Below, piece by piece: positions 17,101 through 21,635 of a stretch of DNA of 21,635 nt. The stretch is from Zelonia costaricensis (Eukaryota; Euglenozoa; Kinetoplastea; Trypanosomatida; Trypanosomatidae), in the NCBI GenBank assembly GCA_030849075.1, contig JASAOO010003094.1, positions 1-21,635 of the forward strand. Reading direction: 5' to 3'. How positions within the stretch are numbered: position 1 is the first letter of the stretch; every line of letters begins with the position of its first letter. Under the pieces are notes generated by a model. The model did no database searches and was not told the origin of the DNA. It saw only the letters and a program-made list of their open reading frames with translations. Position numbers and translations under genes: made by a program.

Positions 17101-19815
17101 CTGCGCCCGCGCTGGGTGCTTGTTAACAAGTCGCCGTACGCGGTGCGTCTTGCCCAGCACGGAGGCAGTCGCGGCGGCGGCAGTAACGGCATCGCGTCAG
17201 CTCCGATTGCGTTTCCAGACGAGGTGCCCCCGTTCTCGAAGCTGCCGCTCACGACGCTCGGCGTGGCGGCATTGGTCGCGGCCGGCGGTGGTGGTGGTGG
17301 TGGTGGCACTCGACTGCAGCCGTGGCTGTCCTTCAGCCTCGCCAAGGACACGGCACTCAACGTGGGCGAGTGCGCCTGGTCGCCGCCCTTCGCCGTCGAT
17401 GCCGTGGCGGAGCAGTACGTGAATGTCGTGCACCGCGCCAGCGTCCCCATCGCAGAGCACTGGCCCCAGTCCACCGGCGTCGTAACTCAGCGCGCCGTCG
17501 CCGGTTTCGTGCCGGATCGCCTGCCGCCGCTCCGCCCCGAGGATGTTGAAGACGTTAACGGTGAAGTGTGGGTGCGGCGGGAGGAGGCGAAGGTGTTCAG
17601 TGTTACCACGTACGAGCACAAGGGGTCGATGCTGTGCGTGGAGCTGGACGAGGCCGCGCAGCCTCCGCTGGTGCTGGAGAACCGCACCCCTTTCACGGTG
17701 TGCCTCCGCCAGCGCGGCGTGCGTCGCGTGTCGACGGTGTTTCCGCGCCGCCGCAAGGCCTGGACGTGGGACGTGCCACCGGCCGCGGCGGCCGCCGCCA
17801 GCACCCCGCAGGCGGCCTCGGCGGAGATCGAGCTGTGGGTCGCACTGGAGGACGGGGTGGCCCGCGGGGGTGCGTCGTGTGTGCTGGACTTCGACCCGCA
17901 GCGCGTGGGCAAGCGCTCCGGCGCGGCGGACAGCTTTCAGCGAGAGCTGGACGTGGACGATGCGGCGAGTGGGGTGTCGACGATGCTCTTCGTGCGCGTC
18001 CGCGGCGTCCACGGCGCCAGCTACGCCGTGAGCATCACAATGGAGCCGACGATTGACGCGTACGGCGCGCTGCCGTTCCCGCAGTTTGCCGTCGCCTTGC
18101 GCCTGGCGAGCGTGCATGCCCTGTGTCGTGCCGCCGGCGAGCGGGAGGGACCGATGCAGGATGCGCTTCTGCTGGCTGTGGAGCCGGTCGACTTCTCCTT
18201 CTCGCAGGGCTACCGCTCCGCCTCGCGGGACAGGCGGTCGCAGCAGGCGGACGATGGCGACGGCGGAGATGTGCAACTTGTACAGCTGCGCCTGCGCCGT
18301 TTGCAAGTCGACGACGAGCGCCCGGCGGCGAAGGAGAAGGTGGTGATGCAGCTCGTAGATGACAAGGAGAGCGGCTTCCAGGTGGAGCGGCGGCTGCTGC
18401 GCACGACACCGCTGCTGTACTGCTCCCTCGTCGCCGTTCGCCTGGCACCGGTCGAACTGCACGTCGAGGACAGTTTCATCAACGCTGTGATGCGCTACCG
18501 CGACGAGGTGGAGGCGAGCTGGTTGGCGGTGCGCTCCCCCAGCGCCGTTGCGTCGCACGTGGCCGGGGCCGCAGGGCACTCATCTGGCGCTGGCGCTGCG
18601 CCGCTTGCAACGGAATCGCCCCTTCCCCCGTGGCAAGCACAACTAGAGCAGTACCTCGCCAACGCCAAGCTGCACGCCGCGGTGGCAGGTGGCGGGGGCG
18701 CCTCGCTGTCGCTGGGCGGCGCCGTGCCGCTCTCGAGCCGCGTCGTGGCGATCCAGCAGCTCCTTATCGATCCGCTGCTCGTCTCCCTTTCGCTCTACCG
18801 CTCGCCTGGCGCGGCCGACGACCCGCTGTGGAAGTTGGCCGGCGCCGCCAGCCTGCTCGTCGGCTCCACGCAGGACGCTCGCCTGCAGTGGGACGCGGTG
18901 CAGCGCCGCAACGTGTGCGACCCAATCTGGCGCCTCGTCTTTCTCTACCGCGAGTCGTACACGGCGCAGATGCAGCGGCAGTACATGACCCTCGTCAACA
19001 TCATGGGGCTCGACACGATGCGCAACTTCGTGTCGGGCCTCCTGAGCGTCGTCAGCGACGAGCCGGCGGATCGACGCGGGAGTGGGGCGGGTGGTGGGGC
19101 TGCAGCGGGTCGTCGACAGAAGCCGCGGGTGCCGTGCCGGCGCGCCGCGCTCTTCCCGGTGGAGTCCGGCAGAGGCGGCAGTGCGGAGCCGCAGAGTCCT
19201 GCAGCAGCAGCAGCACCGAACTCTGGCAGCCCCGAAGACGACGGCAGCCCTGCGGCGGCGCCAAACGCCACAACGGCGTGGGTGCTGCGGGTGCCAAAGC
19301 GCGTGGTCCGGATCGGCGCGCAGCGCAGCGCCACCGTCGCCGACGTGGCGCGCACGTTTGGCTGGGACGCGTTTGCGTCGGTGGCGCAGGTGCCGGAAAT
19401 GCGTGCCTTCGGCGGTGCCGCCCTTGCCAGCGCGCTGGCCGCGATGCCGTCGACGCCGCGGTTCAGTGCGCTGCCCAGCGGGGGCGACGCTGCCGGCGGT
19501 GGAGGCGTCCGGCGGCTGCGTGCGTTGGACGTGGTGCGCCGTAGTGGGGCCTCGCCTGGGGCGCCGCAGGTGCAGTGCAGCCGTTGTGCAGATCTGGAGG
19601 CGCTGCGTGAGGCGCGGCTGCGCGATGGGGCCGCCACGCCGCTGCCGCACCCCATCCGCGACGGCTCCCTCACCTGGGAGGAGTTCGCGCACCACATCAA
19701 CTGGTACGAGTTTGTGGACATGTGCACGGACGACGAGGTGCGCACCTACGCCCCCTTTGTCCGCCAAGGCGCCGCGGAGGCGTCGTGCAACGTGTGCGTT
19801 TTCGCCGCCCCGTGA
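5134..19815 (+). CDS. VPS13: Giant VPS13-family bridge-like lipid transfer protein (4893 aa)
   Basis: VPS13 proteins carry phospholipids in bulk between membranes at contact sites along a hydrophobic groove. The open frame extends upstream through non-ATG codons, but the first ATG is 5134 and matches the family start: MFDKFVADLL, then a chorein region (about 1-120) with VSVWNG and IPWTRLRSESVVV. Further landmarks are WWRYA (363-367) and the following SW...KRKRDRYMRLY block (393-410), a Trp-rich segment WFSFW (520-524) followed by an acidic helix, and a conserved block near 2870-2915 (SYSLLYVHG ... FLDEGVTL). A six-repeat adaptor-binding (VAB) region has signature residues Q3369, N3519, N3680, N3820, N3998 and N4183. 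A helical region resembling the VPS13/ATG2 C-terminus lies at about 4536-4645. Many Ala/Gly/Ser/Pro runs interrupt it. No signal peptide or membrane span is seen. The protein is larger than the human VPS13 proteins (roughly 3100-4400 aa). The final 250 residues are unusual. I see no frameshift or intron. It could be one of several VPS13 paralogues; the specific one is not decided. Confidence 0.93.
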   Translation: MFDKFVADLLTSYLGEYFDNIDREQVKVSVWNGLVHMHHLKVRRDALRFFDVPVCVLMGTIEELTVVIPWTRLRSESVVVQLRKAQLIVSDKETGCYNLDQEVREARARRTHELASADEVLLQAFRDGLAKASAAAATTAPAADAGDSSDSNFTARLKASILNNIRVEVDQLSVHYTSCLPSVAEHGDDDGLLLPEDAVEDSAAPAQQPPPPPPPPRATAASVVRSAERQASLTFQIKQVKTCGCNERFEPAFVAPGERMVRQLIQFSGVAASLRTGAAAELPFLKPFDISLELAYQPVYTDISTPQYMLAAQMQGGCACVVTSEACITCYGLAQYLGLVRQRLSVRRLRPAGQRPTVNPSAWWRYAVDAVKQQVRQGRSAALNSAHKPMPFSWLTYTATKRKRDRYMRLYLRHQRAALEATAWLEPLTVDEHVELVSLEDDLAVDTLKLAKRLAVERVGVERAQYEKVLSEKKAQAAAAHASATAPQQAGAAPKPHPQPQPAASVKGGNASGGGGSGGWFSFWRGNESTTASGAAAGGGTAGPADNLSEETKAEMRELVQLMTAERWTEAQRAVIAQKFGMSADEARALAQPGPLPLSGAPPPSRAAGSGQRSVPRWIAFLQARALSVELQSRTGAAGPTAPASEKADRLAQVTVQQLQAGAEWREAGSTASADPANSPKAAATALPLAYYWGTMDRFAVTAASLPDTHNHHATSTSSSSKSSASSAVPEQVIFSVARGDATGAGSAGAAVGQPRTQQYRTRAPLEACWSVLPDACRQSAAVEVEWTVRSPQQLTSRTSALHAVRVRLEPVRLVVDVVPLRHLTDFFFTVMWPPPRSSTAAPSHVGEDLASTTAAAPPPLAGEAKCSDDFTALGMPTSAQLTRIERRCAADADARRIVLRRKVERQRSLEWTVSVEAVHVSLSEVPQVQGCELALTQVRLCNDVVHRLQRQERLRGEVKAAQGIASPVSEVAAASPAAAPVEALGARDTDWVDYTHVHIAAVRIGVFFPTSAASASPLASVTRATLMPDTSFAVVVERSMVGRCHPEMPQWHTRVSSRAAVRLTWSRTTLSVLTTACSTLTDLAASVGATVMQRGAAQPPAAGAAATTVAPSAGVEETFHVRVLPHDTGRAYWHGVAAPDVEGGDPEHPVDSREAHYKRLHPFSAARAAVAMESDGSAPPQRVDVRPGVCVLFHAQRPTFPGHYYTLQDGCTRVRRSTDSSSGSGGGGGAREPRHLVHLYVAQGGVEQEPVLTREYAAARRLLLDAVRVPAALLLNAVWLERAVEAWLLGEEASRPGAPAPAQVREALARVRSGAQAVPCRYAAFQCATEAEAEALEGALRRCCVAAQTPPLLMRPAVQARFEAAVAAPELRKQPVLRMTVSLASLRMTCVGSEPAAWADSVDSNSGSSSATPRADAALTFAPFFLRYDRFREKQRYELSVAQRVGLSSSPCASGAGAGTRGGEAAEKNDGPAAEEVTLLDIAAPPRAPDDVRGRCAEGDASALFLRLVLYKRPSPLPSMRRGAIRVGPSARLRVRAGLRLLSWAEAWWDVVGLLTNRLFGEEVTAGYPWRPPIRDDGAVADAETQAARAVEAAWLEVPEYGGLALSNLVDVTAPAMQVDVELGAAESAATSTILSAADHQDTPFLRFRATDASMQWRQTEASHHVRLRAATPQLQWCCPPANAGTASEASLKPRWVTLMDPLPAPEASALSVDFTVHRARPMLSVSDWLRAAASDRGGAATTSATATGIRDHQVMELELCGVQLLYWHPLLLHLIHRVREGLVPRAVAVVAREPCWFHAGALRCPPLTWTDRIDDAVSGVAWTHLRKAVTLRCVELRLPQTRDWVAQASAGVLPPPACLRVALEQLRVSDCVQVPPSQSTPPSPATSPAPGTAVAVVDVVYCLDFTGMVIAHAEPRDEGAFEWRLPSWRLRVAHPLFHARSLWGAGIVWDKSLTVTLPSATESCTLRGTCADLAEVMDYVHASFVQPAAVDAHAAASSQEDAGSPMSLLQPAVEQNTWTFTVSGAFALVVLAAVSDTRRDTAAQAACVVQFCDATAFVARTERGELRCVLAAHRLQVGVTPTEAIASVAGTGGGGGSGATPLGDAWVPVAQPVLEVGPLNSADAKQRFSLQYGWRWSAAQSTAHAGADVGEGKAVRCAVEAGGSLALTADSAAARLLYDRVMGDEQLRTSMRRYGGASPPEAAVRGGGAENGADAPAETVVRLSLQQVVCRVPCSADGSATATTTPAALHRESRQFLLLDCTARGVLLEWRKDGGGAHTALRVGRLVHGVLEERHVGRPGAAAVVVPLVLEQPGDWRPPVTSTGRPRRHASPQAHSPSRMDVPKPRDASLLDELFGDLPATQPTAAPPPAVASPVSADAAPASAPRAPSSDRPDLLVAVLDDSPVLRRVRVELEPLWLVAPSVARISTLLAGVRAQLTACADLLAHAAGAPTPPLRVAATKPRRLVLQLRSGTMSLFVGQREVTAARASARAPMGARAMEAAVRDAVDGAETLLLVTDAVTVSWDSEPPSVDAQAAPASAVRDGRAGAGHAGEAHTVLHLHSTSICALQGWQCCAVLLERFSVQVQRRLTGARGAAVEEWHLGLDPLQLTLTRFHYAALLRVALQQTSLVATVMKSASTASQSLAVGTPPGVTAPDPFPGTGTATQRHGVEEELPVHSTAPARARRLHFRLSSLRLCVRADDDGEGDGSHAGESTAQLAAVYTELKGLDATYCTGKQDWPHAGEGPAADDLCERGAALRLEVTLDSCLLGTENAIPTLALAAAPSAASRAARCAAGALRVAQDEASGAYSGALQVGQVTVTVETVPMMAWVDLLYAPYLQEVMPNYNTAREHVMQQDLSLEADLVLSERTPLRVQSRSYSLLYVHGNGRTIYLSPTRGGPVLFLDEGVTLRIVHAVVSMAGDSVEAYVAAGNGSYVVVDRETCTVVPPPSSPLQSGAGEAVVARVVEAAPSRRKWQRLVGEVQVQLRIPEPRALPAADKRGAGAALGAVSSQRTLVLYSHMNLCLVNTAAPTGGAGAAEMTAAFDLAHAGVRSEYLTHHGAAADATELIADWAMKILMTEERKLSRPGAGGGGAAAAGGPPARARVIHASASRGVEMRVRYSDVVFVVRAARHAQAAVSRWKDVVRRDVWSSLAAIPADWAGAAADGSGGGAAGADGEAVAQMLRRAHAVPNAVAAPPTSVSVAVQLPYVSFVAVDDSQDTDTPLFCVRVSDLHTPSCTSCYPDTTAEVCFTAQLQYYELTRSQWASVLHPVEVRVGYSARQNTSLADFYDRKGHTRLSVQTSGVKLCLSLELLHSVRQLLLLRATFHTTGVATLATRSRATGERRHGGDDDDGGAAATYHAFTMTQTTGMAVTVRLPGNVEQSHTDAVAQRGDVGAAASSSAAAASSHILQSGQEWAFNLPRCHGLELPREHQNVLVQLQTRGATAASRSSAPSASAAPLQVSGAAAVALATVGVQRVVLGSSGPPARYLLADVSTAPHQQGQKRILLHTLVTFANRLSVPLQQLAPGARDGRYDTLGTVPPGASVCVPLQALRRRVHLALRRPSPNHGAHAELPRDAVASLGISYDCLPCLAGATLLCVCTVAPEVGSTSSRGGGGARLASGRNFEVVAGAQERAHFLLRVQAAASQPADVLRHPALAPLLRAVTVAVEAVVTIRNAVGVPLTLSLLTRRIQPGTRLSLFDTSPDTAVYTRVSTIAVGVSEVYNAAEMDPLDDVCLSVALQQPNGCAVGQWATGAAGSMAGAAASQPPACIHAPQDKTRRDTQIVLVDPANNASLVLAIKYEQREVVLYCPHWIVNETTLPLQLADTSAPHQGDTDRCTAPIAGLSGRTVRTATVAPWEQSSAAAAPTGVGGEDSNAAGGAAGQAVRSPFLYHSLRAASSSRSKNSAGDNGLFVRVWEPSDGASHAQAGWSEWSTQPLRVHAAAEAQVVTCASRRTRSALWVLSCRVEMGHQAAVHAYSDTRVVSLRPRWVLVNKSPYAVRLAQHGGSRGGGSNGIASAPIAFPDEVPPFSKLPLTTLGVAALVAAGGGGGGGGTRLQPWLSFSLAKDTALNVGECAWSPPFAVDAVAEQYVNVVHRASVPIAEHWPQSTGVVTQRAVAGFVPDRLPPLRPEDVEDVNGEVWVRREEAKVFSVTTYEHKGSMLCVELDEAAQPPLVLENRTPFTVCLRQRGVRRVSTVFPRRRKAWTWDVPPAAAAAASTPQAASAEIELWVALEDGVARGGASCVLDFDPQRVGKRSGAADSFQRELDVDDAASGVSTMLFVRVRGVHGASYAVSITMEPTIDAYGALPFPQFAVALRLASVHALCRAAGEREGPMQDALLLAVEPVDFSFSQGYRSASRDRRSQQADDGDGGDVQLVQLRLRRLQVDDERPAAKEKVVMQLVDDKESGFQVERRLLRTTPLLYCSLVAVRLAPVELHVEDSFINAVMRYRDEVEASWLAVRSPSAVASHVAGAAGHSSGAGAAPLATESPLPPWQAQLEQYLANAKLHAAVAGGGGASLSLGGAVPLSSRVVAIQQLLIDPLLVSLSLYRSPGAADDPLWKLAGAASLLVGSTQDARLQWDAVQRRNVCDPIWRLVFLYRESYTAQMQRQYMTLVNIMGLDTMRNFVSGLLSVVSDEPADRRGSGAGGGAAAGRRQKPRVPCRRAALFPVESGRGGSAEPQSPAAAAAPNSGSPEDDGSPAAAPNATTAWVLRVPKRVVRIGAQRSATVADVARTFGWDAFASVAQVPEMRAFGGAALASALAAMPSTPRFSALPSGGDAAGGGGVRRLRALDVVRRSGASPGAPQVQCSRCADLEALREARLRDGAATPLPHPIRDGSLTWEEFAHHINWYEFVDMCTDDEVRTYAPFVRQGAAEASCNVCVFAAP
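5758..5781 (+). repeat. Poly-proline run within the VPS13 protein
   Basis: Eight consecutive Pro codons (residues 209-216) directly follow Gln-Gln and lie in an acidic/Ala-rich linker between the chorein region and the next conserved block. Mixed CCG/CCT/CCC/CCA codons show it is not a simple trinucleotide slip. It is likely a disordered loop. Confidence 0.85.
15217..17760 (+). other. VAB (Vps13 adaptor-binding) region with six repeats
   Basis: Six beta-module cores of the pattern hydrophobic-x-N-x-T-x-x-hydrophobic occur in order: MTQTTGMAVTV (Q3369), TFANRLSVPL (N3519), TIRNAVGVPLTL (N3680), WIVNETTLPLQL (N3820), WVLVNKSPYAVRL (N3998) and VLENRTPFTVCL (N4183). Spacings are 150, 161, 140, 178 and 185 residues. 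In VPS13 proteins this region recruits organelle-specific adaptors, and each repeat carries a near-invariant Asn. The outer borders given are approximate. Confidence 0.75.
17284..17307 (+). repeat. Poly-glycine run, (GGT)n, within the VPS13 VAB region
   Basis: Eight consecutive Gly codons (residues 4051-4058), six of them GGT in a row, form a trinucleotide microsatellite in a loop between the fifth and sixth VAB repeats. It keeps the frame and is likely to vary in length between strains. Confidence 0.88.
19048..19812 (+). other. Atypical C-terminal tail of the VPS13 protein with two CxxC motifs
   Basis: After the helical C-terminal region the last 255 residues or so form a Gly/Ala/Ser/Pro-rich linker, a short denser block starting near residue 4713 (WVLRVPKRVVRIG) and a final aromatic block. 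CSRC at residues 4815-4818 and CNVC at 4885-4888 flank DGSLTWEEF (4843-4851) and HHINWYEF. I do not recognise a PH domain here, although many VPS13 proteins end in one. The four Cys could bind a metal ion; this is inference from spacing only. Confidence 0.5.
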
Positions 19816-21342
19816 GGCGGCTGCGCGCGCGCTGTTGATGTTTCGTGGCGCTTTCCTGTCGTTGGCCCGTCGGGTCTTTATTTGTGTCGTTGGCGTAGTT
19901 GTTGTTGTTTCTGAAGCGGAAGTGGCCGTCGTTGGCTTGGTTGCGCCTCCAGACCGTGTGTACATCTCTGGCGCAGCACGTATGTGTCAAGATGTGACCG
20001 TGTGGAATGACCTGGTGCTATACACAAATAAGCCGCGCCGCCACCGAGAGCCGCTGAGTTTTCGGTGTCCTTATAGACGTTGAGAATGGCATGCCGCACA
20101 CCGCGACGATGCTGCGCGCGCAAAGCTGCTCGACTGCTCGCCGCCCTGCACGAAGGTTCGTGCGACGCGCCTGCTGTGACTCCGCTGCTCCTTGCTTGCC
20201 CTCCCACTCCCCTCCTGTCCCTCTGCTTTCGACCATCTTGACCTCTCTCTCTTCTTCTCGCACATCCAATAACTCCGCGGTGCGGCAGCGAGCGTCACAC
20301 ACACACGCACCGCCTCCCCACCACCACCACCACCAACGCAAACGGAACTCGCAAACACGCTTACAGCTTCATCACGTGGTTCGATCATATCCCTCTGCCC
20401 CGTGCCTCCCATTCAACGTCGGCTTGCCGCCACCTAACCGCTCTTTCCCTTGACTATTTTCTTCGGTGCTCGACCTGGCGACGCAACACAGACAAACAAC
20501 AAAGAAGGAAAACAATAAAACGAAAAGACGAGGGATACGCGGGCAAACGTGAGAGACGAGAGCCGCAAGGTATCCCCGTGTAGAGGACAGCGCAGCGCGC
20601 CCTGTGTCGAGCCCTCCCTCTCTCTCTCTGTCTTTCTGCGTGTGCCTTTGTTTTCCTGGTCTGTGCGCTAACTTGGCCACCCCAGCGGCTCCTTCGTTCC
20701 TCGCCTTTTCGCTTTCTCGCAAGCTGTTGACCTCTGTTTCGTGAGCCGTTTTTGTCTCCTCTTTCCCCCCCCCCCATCCCTCTCTCCCTCCCAACCCTCC
20801 CACACACACGCGCGCGCTCGGGTGAGTGAAAGCTGCGTGCGGCGAATTCACTGACGAGTGCCTCTTTTTTTCTTCTTGTTCGACATCTTTTTTGTTGTTT
20901 TCTTGTCGTTGCGTCTCGCATCCACACCTGAAACCAAAAGCTGAGTGCGGCGAAGAGCAACGCAGGAAACGAGAACAGAGAAAACAAAAGGGGGGGAGAC
21001 ATCAATTACATCACGGTGCTGCTCAGCCACACGCACTTGAGCACACGGACTCGACTGCGCCTCAACCCCGTCCTGCCCTCCTTCCCCGCACGCCCATTTA
21101 CTATTCACTTCCTCCCTTTCACCTTCTCTGCACACGCCCACCGCTCCCACGCCCCCCCCCCCGAGGTTCTCACTCCCCTCGATTTTCACCTCCACCCCTC
21201 CTCCAGTGAACTAGCCCCCCCCCCCCTCTCTCTGCTGTGTCACCCTCACCTCTTCTCCCTTTTCGTTTCACTTCGACGGTGCACCCCTTCCCCATTTGTA
21301 CAGCACTGCAATAGTCCGATCGCATCTTCTTGTGAGAGTCCT

Positions 21343-21371
21343 TGTGTGTGTGTGTGTGTGTCTGCGTGTGT
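21343..21371. repeat. (GT)n microsatellite
   Basis: A pure GT run at about 21344-21360 followed by TCTGCGTGTGT. Non-coding context near the right edge. Confidence 0.85.
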
Positions 21372-21470
21372 ACGTCCGTGCGCCACTACCCGCGTGCAAG
21401 TGCACGCTCAGTCGTGAACCGTTGCGCGAGTTCCGCTCGCCCGCTCCCCCCTCCCCCCTCGCGCACCAAC

Positions 21471-21540
21471 TTTTTTTTTGTCTGCTGCCTTTTTCTTTTT
21501 CTTCTTTGCATCTTTGGTTGAGTGTTTTGTCTCCGCTTAG
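21471..21540 (+). promoter_or_regulatory. Candidate polypyrimidine tract and trans-splice acceptor for the next downstream gene
   Basis: Fifty bases of mostly T/C (nine T at 21471-21479, then further T/C runs to 21517) are followed by AG at 21521-21522 and, after another pyrimidine run, CTTAG with AG at 21539-21540. This is one of the longest T-rich tracts in the window and lies where the following gene's acceptor would be expected. That gene is not visible. Confidence 0.45.
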
Positions 21541-21635
21541 ACGTGCTGTTTCACTCGCCTGTCTTTGTGCCTCCCCCCCCCCCTCTGTGCACGCGAGGTC
21601 CACCTCTTTCGGCTCGAAACGTTGTGCGCCGCCGC

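Larger units (their letters stand above)
19816..21635 (+). other. Non-coding region after VPS13 (3' UTR and upstream region of a gene beyond the window)
   Basis: About 1.8 kb without a believable gene. Open frames on both strands are low-complexity products of CT-, C- and GT-rich DNA. Contents include a CAC/ACC repeat near 20320-20337, an A-rich patch at 20490-20530, poly-C runs near 20766 and 21215, T-rich tracts near 20867-20910, a (GT)n tract at 21343-21371 and a strong acceptor-like tract at 21471-21540. No ATG occurs after 21540, so the start codon of the next + strand gene, if there is one, is outside the window. Confidence 0.75.

Overview
The window looks like nuclear DNA from a trypanosomatid, most likely in the Leishmania/Crithidia/Leptomonas group. 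Three things point there: intronless GC-rich genes all on one strand; long non-coding gaps full of (GT)n, poly-C and poly-T tracts, as expected around trans-splicing signals; and Ala/Gly/Ser/Pro homopolymer insertions inside the large protein. The species cannot be fixed by eye. All three genes lie on the + strand, as in a polycistronic directional cluster. No promoter, tRNA, rRNA, CRISPR array or transposon was recognised.

Layout: (1) positions 3-623 hold the C-terminal 206 codons of a D-isomer-specific 2-hydroxyacid dehydrogenase, cut by the left edge. (2) 624-1974 is non-coding, with GT and AT microsatellites and a likely splice acceptor. (3) 1975-3036 is a complete 353-aa paralogue of the first gene, so the two form a tandem pair (possibly part of a longer array). 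(4) 3037-5133 is about 2.1 kb of non-coding sequence with acceptor-like tracts, a G-quadruplex motif and a well-placed acceptor just before the next gene. (5) 5134-19815 is one uninterrupted gene for a 4893-aa VPS13-type bridge-like lipid transfer protein. (6) 19816-21635 is non-coding and ends with a strong polypyrimidine tract that probably serves a gene beyond the window.

The dehydrogenases are probably soluble NADP(H)-linked reductases/dehydrogenases of small 2-keto or 2-hydroxy acids; the sequence does not show the substrate. The giant protein should sit at membrane contact sites and carry bulk lipid along a hydrophobic groove. Its N-terminal chorein segment, the WWRYA block, the six-repeat adaptor-binding (VAB) region and the C-terminal helical region can all be located. 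Nothing suggests that the dehydrogenases and the VPS13 protein work together; in trypanosomatids shared transcription units do not imply shared function.

Most noteworthy points: the six evenly spaced VAB repeats, with Gln in place of the usual Asn in the first; a non-canonical C-terminal tail with two CxxC pairs around an EF-hand-like DGSLTWEEF segment; the very large size of the VPS13; and the mosaic divergence of the tandem dehydrogenases. I see no clear sign of a wholly new multi-gene system.
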